Assembly: GCA_043772355.1 (NCBI GenBank)
Contig: JAYVGI010000025.1
Location: 1 to 8,032 of the forward strand
Reading direction: 5' to 3'
From: JAAFIP01 sp043772355
GTDB taxonomy: Bacteria; Pseudomonadota; Gammaproteobacteria; Burkholderiales; Burkholderiaceae_C
Length of the DNA stretch: 8,032 bases
This document shows positions 1 to 2,779 of the stretch, in pieces. The notes under the pieces were generated by a model. That model had not been told where the DNA came from and did not search any database. It was given only the letters and a program-made list of their open reading frames with translations. The translations under genes and the position numbers were made by a program. Every line of letters begins with the position of its first letter. Within the stretch, counting starts at the first letter, position 1.

Positions 1-99
1 CACGACGAAGCGCGCAAGGTGGTCTTGGCTGAGCCACTCGTCTACCGATGGGGGTAGGAGATAGTCGGTCTTGCGGTCGGTGAGAATGAAGTTCGACAT
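1..99 (-). CDS. IS1182-family transposase, N-terminal fragment (runs off left edge)
   Basis: Translating the minus strand from the ATG at 99-97 gives 33 codons, open to the window edge, beginning MSNFILTDRKTDYLLPPSVD and continuing with EWLSQDHLARFVV. This opening (a TDR-polar-aromatic stretch, then PPS-x-DEWL and DHLARFVV) is the N-terminus I know from IS1182-family DDE transposases, which cut and paste their own insertion sequence. The catalytic DDE core lies outside the window, so activity cannot be judged. An AGAAGG-like ribosome site (complement of 111-116) lies 11 bases before the ATG, which is rather far. The element points leftward, so its upstream end faces the broken HTH gene at 246. 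Family assignment is from recognition of the N-terminus only. A related IS5-superfamily group is less likely. Confidence 0.82.
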   Translation of the reverse strand, partial: MSNFILTDRKTDYLLPPSVDEWLSQDHLARFVV

Positions 100-129
100 G
101 TTGATATAAACCTTCTGTAGACTATGTCC

Positions 130-158
130 ATTATAGCTTTAATGCTGCATTATTACTA
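130..158 (-). promoter_or_regulatory. Putative promoter of the IS1182-family transposase
   Basis: Read on the minus strand, a perfect TATAAT -10 hexamer (complement of 130-135) lies 30 bases before the transposase start codon. At 17-bp spacing the -35 position (complement of 153-158) reads TAGTAA, a poor match. A better TTGCTA (complement of 157-162) sits at 21 bp, which is too far for a normal sigma-70 promoter. The -10 box is seen directly; promoter function is inferred. The AT-rich 100-175 stretch is probably the subterminal end of the insertion sequence. I could not fix the exact IS boundary or its terminal repeat because the other end is outside the window. Confidence 0.35.
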
Positions 159-174
159 GCAAAATGAAGATTTT

Positions 175-188
175 TATCAAATTTGATA
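175..188. repeat. Perfect 14-bp palindrome TATCAAATTTGATA
   Basis: Positions 175-188 read the same on both strands without a spacer. The site lies 58 bases upstream of the ATG of the broken HTH gene and 76 bases upstream of the transposase ATG, near the probable edge of the IS. Two readings are possible. It could be the operator of the HTH gene, since HigA-like antitoxins bind palindromes upstream of their own operon. It could also be part of the IS end or its target site. The sequence alone does not decide. Confidence 0.5.
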
Positions 189-245
189 GTCCGACAGGCT
201 GCTAGGGCACGGTATGACGGCGTAATGCTTGATAAGGAAAGCAAC

Positions 246-593
246 ATGAAACGCAATACCGACCCCATTGCAGACAACGTAGTCGGCCACATCACCCCCC
301 GCAGGCGGCAACGTGTTTGCCGACCTGGGCTTTAGCCCCGCAGAGGCAAAAGCCCTGCAAGCCCAGGTGCGCCAAGTGATAGCTAAAAAGCTCGCCATCA
401 AAAGCAGCTCATGGACTCGCTGGCAGACTGGATGGTGCAAGAAAAGCTCACCCAAGCCAAAGCCGCCAGCCTGCTGGGCGTATCCCGCCCCCGCGTGTCA
501 GACGTGATCAGGCATAAGAACAGCAACTTTACGGTAGACGCGTTGATTGACATGGTGGTGCGCACCGGGCAGCCACTGCAAATTACGCTGTAA
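246..593 (+). pseudogene. XRE/HigA-like helix-turn-helix protein gene, broken by two compensating frameshifts
   Basis: An intact gene would encode a 115-residue DNA-binding protein of the XRE family, of the HigA antitoxin-like type. The start is ATG 246 with an AAGGAA ribosome site at 234-239. Frame 246 reads MKRNTDPIADNVVGHITP and then hits a stop just after 330. From 301 the family sequence continues one frame over (AGGNVFADLGFSPAEAKALQ, then VRQVIAKKLAIK). From about 402 it returns to the first frame (QLMDSLADWMVQEKLTQAKA, SLLGVSRPRVSDVI) and ends at TAA 591-593. The breaks fall at a C6 run (295-300, one base too many) and an A4 run (400-403, one base too few), so total length stays a multiple of three. 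The helix-turn-helix lies in the intact last 60 codons, about residues 67-87. No toxin gene is visible upstream, where the IS fragment lies. Sequencing error at homopolymers is the main alternative to true decay. Confidence 0.82.
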
Positions 594-693
594 TTCCATT
601 TCTAAATCATTACTGTCGTTGTTGCGTCGCCTTGCCGTGCTACAGCACTGTCTGCGGCTCCGCGCCTAGACATTAATGATGTAGAAATAGAAT
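593..693. repeat. 101-bp imperfect palindrome with central GC-rich hairpin
   Basis: The 25-base arm at 593-617 is the inverse complement of 669-693 at 22 of 25 positions. It starts on the last base of the stop codon of the broken HTH gene. The centre (618-668) is GC-rich, while the arms are AT-rich, and it carries a small hairpin GTGC-TACA-GCAC at 637-648. The block resembles the short dispersed intergenic palindromes common in betaproteobacteria; that resemblance is from memory. It could act as a transcription end for the HTH gene or be a non-autonomous mobile repeat. There is no clean U-tract, so I do not call it a terminator. Confidence 0.6.
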
Positions 694-699
694 AATACA

Positions 700-764
700 C
701 TTGAAAACACACTTGCTCATTAAATAGTAGCACTTCGTCTATACAGGCCAGTGGGGTACACAGG
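700..764 (+). repeat. Left terminal inverted repeat of the 542-bp element
   Basis: This 65-base arm begins CTTGAAAACACACTTG and ends CCAGTGGGGTACACAGG. Its partner is 1177-1241 on the other strand. Four of the six mismatches lie in the outer 16 bases. A one-base insertion plus a one-base deletion there would align the outer part even better. Confidence 0.8.
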
Positions 765-773
765 GTAGAGGGT

Positions 774-852
774 GAAAATGAAGGTTTTCAGGCTGCCGAG
801 CCGCTGTAGGCAGAAAATCTGCCCCACAGACCGTCTGCCGACCATGTTCGGC
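774..852. other. Cluster of three small hairpins inside the 542-bp element
   Basis: Three perfect stem-loops follow within 79 bases: GAAAA (774-778) with TTTTC (785-789); GGCAGA (809-814) with TCTGCC (818-823) around AAA; and GCCGA (837-841) with TCGGC (848-852). Any one could arise by chance, but the cluster next to the left arm suggests a foldable single strand. No function is claimed. Confidence 0.4.
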
Positions 853-1176
853 AAAACAGGCACTCTCTATTCCATAGCGGCTCCCGCATGTTTCTTGCTG
901 GCTATAGCGCGATAAGATCTAAAAACAGCGCTCAAACAGGTGGATTTTCAGTGCTCAGCCGATTCTCAGGCTCCCAACGCGTCCCGAAGGCTCGAAAACA
1001 GCGATTTTGAACTGGTTTTTAGCATCTATCGGCTGTTAGCCAGCAATAAATATACCTTTGCTGCTATTTAATACATAGCGGAAAGGTGCTCGCAGGGAGC
1101 GGGTCGTCGTGGTTCTGGCGGCTAAAACGCCTTGGAGCGCCACAGCAGCTGTAAACCGACCCATTATGGGACTTAT

Positions 1177-1241
1177 CCTGTGTACCCCACTGGCCTGCAT
1201 AGACGGAGTGCTACTATTTAATGAGTAAGTGGTTTTCCAAG
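1177..1241 (-). repeat. Right terminal inverted repeat of the 542-bp element
   Basis: This is the inverse complement of 700-764 with six mismatches. It begins CCTGTGTACCCCACTGG and ends GTGGTTTTCCAAG on the plus strand. The flank after 1241 turns sharply GC-rich, which marks a compositional edge at the repeat boundary. Confidence 0.8.
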
Positions 1242-1305
1242 CGGCCCACTCGCAGGCGCGCGTTGCATGGTCTGTGCGGGTGACGCTGGGCGTGGCGAGG
1301 GTCTC

Positions 1306-1325
1306 TTGCGCCGCAGACTGCGCAA
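1306..1325. other. Small hairpin TTGCGC / GCGCAA
   Basis: TTGCGC at 1306-1311 pairs with GCGCAA at 1320-1325 around an 8-base loop, just before and slightly overlapping the GGGGTCAGA inverted repeat. It lacks a T-run, so it is not called a terminator. Confidence 0.35.
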
Positions 1326-1407
1326 AAGGGGTCAGAGCAAAATTTCGTCAGGGCGTTGCGCGCTCCGAACCGAGGGTCATCCTGAATTTTGATCTGACCC
1401 CATTTGC
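1322..1407. repeat. 86-bp inverted repeat with GGGGTCAGA cores (REP/RAYT-style)
   Basis: The arm 1322-1346 (containing GCAAAAGGGGTCAGAGC) is matched by the inverse complement of 1384-1407, with two substitutions and one single-base indel. From memory, GGGGTCAGA followed by an A/T-rich tract is a widespread intergenic motif in beta- and gammaproteobacteria, often near REP-associated tyrosine transposases (Y1 Tnp). No such transposase gene lies in this window, so this copy would be a stray or remnant. The open reading frame that spans it (1229-1465) has repeat-derived, unlikely protein sequence and is not called as a gene. Confidence 0.6.
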
Positions 1408-1444
1408 TTTCCCGCTAGCGCCCTCACCCCAGCCCGATCAGGTC

Positions 1445-1535
1445 GGCGGTGCTACTTCAGCGTAGCGGCATCAAGGAGGAGTGGCTGGCACTAGGCCAGC
1501 ACGGGGGACTGCCGCGTAGCTGAAGGTGCGCCGCC
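1445..1535. repeat. Large imperfect stem-loop, possibly a structured repeat
   Basis: CTTCAGC-GTA-GCGGCA at 1455-1470 pairs with TGCCGC-GTA-GCTGAAG at 1510-1525: 13 pairs and a three-base internal mismatch. An outer GGCGG (1445-1449) with CCGCC (1531-1535) extends it. Inside, GCTGGC (1484-1489) pairs with GCCAGC (1495-1500). The whole block could form a long branched hairpin on either strand. It is not followed by a T-run. It lies 85 bp past the stop of the SWIM gene (downstream of it on the minus strand), so it might stabilise that mRNA end or simply be another dispersed palindrome. It does not look like an integron attC site, since the expected core sites are absent. Confidence 0.5.
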
Positions 1536-1619
1536 CTCCTGAGCCAGTACACAAACCAAGCCCTCTAGCTCCAGCTCGTTATCCACTAAAAATCACATAG
1601 AGCCATTTTTTCTATCTCT
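1536..1619. other. Short non-coding spacer after the SWIM gene
   Basis: This 84-bp stretch lies just downstream of the SWIM gene stop. On the minus strand it has a weak TAGAG / CTCTA pairing with a loop of about 16 bases, followed shortly by TGATTTTTAG. This is too weak to call a terminator with confidence, although one would be expected here. Nothing else is apparent. Confidence 0.3.
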
Positions 1620-2708
1620 CTAAGGTTTTGTCTTTAGTGCGCCAGTGGGTGTTTTCTTGGCAAGGTTGGTGACGGGTGCCTTGGCAACCGATTTTTTTGC
1701 AACAGGCTTTTTCACCACGGATTTTGCAGGCGCTTTGGCTGCAACTTTGACTGCTTTTTTGGCCACTGCGTTGGGTGCTACCTTGGGTGCTTTGTTAGCA
1801 GGAGCAGGAGACGACGTTTTCTTGCTGGCGGGCGTTTTAGGGGCGACAGCTTTTATAGCCTTTGTCTTTTCTGGCAATTTGGCGGTGCTGGCCTTGGCGG
1901 CTTTGAGGGGCGCTTTGAGCGGCACTGTTTTGGTGGGCTGTTTGGTGGGCTGTTTGGTGGGCTTGGCCTTCGTTGTTGCCACTGGCTGCGCCGCGTCCAT
2001 TTCCAGACCAAATACATCGGCCAAGGCGGCATCGTCCAGCACTTTGGCGCTGGTGAGCCGCTTGCCCTTGGCGGGCAGGCCGCTGCCCGCTTGGGCCACC
2101 AGGTCTTTGGCCTGCACTTGGCGCAGGGTAAACAGCAGGTCGGGCTGCTGGTCCAGCCGCGCGCCCACGCCGTACATGACGGCGGCAATGTGTTTGCACA
2201 TGCCAGCGGAGTCGGGGCAATCGCAGGTGAAGCGGATTTCTTTGGGCGAGGGGAACAGGCCGGTCAGGGGCTTGCAGATGCGCTCCATGACGGGCTTGGC
2301 CAGTTTGCCTTGCAGCAAATCTACCAGCGTGTCAATGGACGAGGCGCAATCGGTACAAATGGCCTGCCACTGCGGGTCGGGCACTTTGGTGATGGTGACA
2401 TCCACGCTGTACAGGCTGCTGCCCATGACCAGTGCTTGCACGGTGTTGGCTTTGATTTGCAGGTCAATCACCGAGCCATTGCGCACATAGGTGCGGCCAC
2501 GCGGCAGGCGGTTGGCGTAATCGCTGTAGGCCTCCAGGTTGTCGCACCAGGCTTTGCCCCAAAATGTTTTGGCCACCGCGCCACGGTAGGCCTCGATGGG
2601 TGAGTAGCTCGCACCGGCCTTCTTGGCCTTGGCGGCGGCTTTTTCAGCCTTGGCGCGGCGCTCGCCTACAGACACATAAGCCGGATAGTAACTGCCCCAA
2701 TAGCCCAT
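1620..2708 (-). CDS. SWIM zinc-finger protein with lysine-rich histone H1-like tail
   Basis: The 362-residue protein starts at ATG 2708-2706, opening MGYWGSYYPAYVSVGERRAK. A strong AAGGAGA ribosome site (complement of 2714-2720) lies five bases upstream, which rejects the longer in-frame reading that would run into the SNF2 gene. The SWIM motif C-x-C-x6-C-x-H is at Cys162, Cys164, Cys171 and His173 (CDCPDSAGMCKHIAAVMY), so all four zinc ligands are present. SWIM domains bind zinc and are thought to mediate DNA or protein contact, often with SNF2 ATPases. Residues 16-31 are Ala/Lys-rich and probably helical. Residues 241-362 contain 31 Lys, one Glu, and no Asp, Arg or aromatic residue: a disordered histone H1-like or AlgP-like tail that should bind nucleic acid nonspecifically. 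The gene lies 71 bp downstream of the SNF2 gene on the same strand. The function with that ATPase is inferred. Confidence 0.93.
   Translation of the reverse strand: MGYWGSYYPAYVSVGERRAKAEKAAAKAKKAGASYSPIEAYRGAVAKTFWGKAWCDNLEAYSDYANRLPRGRTYVRNGSVIDLQIKANTVQALVMGSSLYSVDVTITKVPDPQWQAICTDCASSIDTLVDLLQGKLAKPVMERICKPLTGLFPSPKEIRFTCDCPDSAGMCKHIAAVMYGVGARLDQQPDLLFTLRQVQAKDLVAQAGSGLPAKGKRLTSAKVLDDAALADVFGLEMDAAQPVATTKAKPTKQPTKQPTKTVPLKAPLKAAKASTAKLPEKTKAIKAVAPKTPASKKTSSPAPANKAPKVAPNAVAKKAVKVAAKAPAKSVVKKPVAKKSVAKAPVTNLAKKTPTGALKTKP
1929..1962. repeat. 12-bp in-frame tandem repeat (2.8 copies) in the SWIM gene tail
   Basis: The unit TTTGGTGGGCTG is repeated exactly, 2.8 times. On the coding strand it gives the tetrapeptide Gln-Pro-Thr-Lys, seen in the protein as KPTKQPTKQPTK (about residues 249-260). 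Because the unit is 12 bp, slipped-strand gain or loss changes tail length without breaking the frame. Confidence 0.85.
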
Positions 2709-2732
2709 GACGGTCTCCTTTAATGTGTGCAG

Positions 2733-2769
2733 GACACAGCGCCCTTGCCGCGCGAGGCAGCGCTCTGTC
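2733..2769 (-). promoter_or_regulatory. Intercistronic hairpin between the SNF2 and SWIM genes
   Basis: GACACAGCGC (2733-2742) pairs with GCGCTCTGTC (2760-2769) with one mismatch. TGCC (2746-2749) pairs with GGCA (2756-2759) around a six-base loop, leaving a three-base bulge. It fills most of the 71-bp gap, ending 12 bases before the SWIM ribosome site in transcript order. There is no following U-run, so it is probably not an intrinsic terminator. It may stabilise the upstream message or adjust expression between the two genes. Confidence 0.5.
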
Positions 2770-2779
2770 CAGCGATTTA

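Larger units (their letters stand above)
700..1241. mobile_element. ORF-less 542-bp element with 65-bp terminal inverted repeats (MITE-like)
   Basis: Bases 700-764 match the inverse complement of 1177-1241 at 59 of 65 positions. The innermost 21 bases of each arm (744-764 and 1177-1197) are identical, and similarity stops abruptly on the inner side. The 412-bp interior has no ORF that looks coding, is less GC-rich than the genes around it, and holds several small hairpins. The 13 bases at 1060-1072 match 1210-1222 at 12 positions, a possible remnant third copy of the repeat core. This architecture is typical of a non-autonomous transposon derivative that depends on a transposase elsewhere. 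I see no target-site duplication and do not recognise the ends as a named IS. Alternatively, two dispersed repeats landed in opposite orientation, or the segment specifies a structured RNA. Confidence 0.6.

Noticed and set aside
295..403. Programmed ribosomal frameshifting in the HTH gene
   Set aside because: Two opposite shifts would be needed, the C6 and A4 runs are not known shift sites with stimulators, and this family is not known to use recoding. Indels or sequencing errors are simpler.
1229..1465. Plus-strand ORF of 78 codons
   Set aside because: It starts inside the right inverted repeat and runs through the GGGGTCAGA repeat; the protein is repeat-derived with no family resemblance.
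1445..1535. Integron attC site
   Set aside because: The required core-site consensus (GTTRRRY and its complement) is missing, and no integrase or cassette is nearby.
593..1535. CRISPR array or tRNA gene in the intergenic region
   Set aside because: There are no regularly spaced direct repeats and no cloverleaf with a T-loop consensus; all the repeats are inverted pairs.
1645..2490. Plus-strand open frame (281 codons) opposite the SWIM gene
   Set aside because: Mirror of the Lys/Ala/Pro-rich tail and SWIM domain; its apparent hydrophobicity is an artefact of reading Lys and Ala codons backwards.
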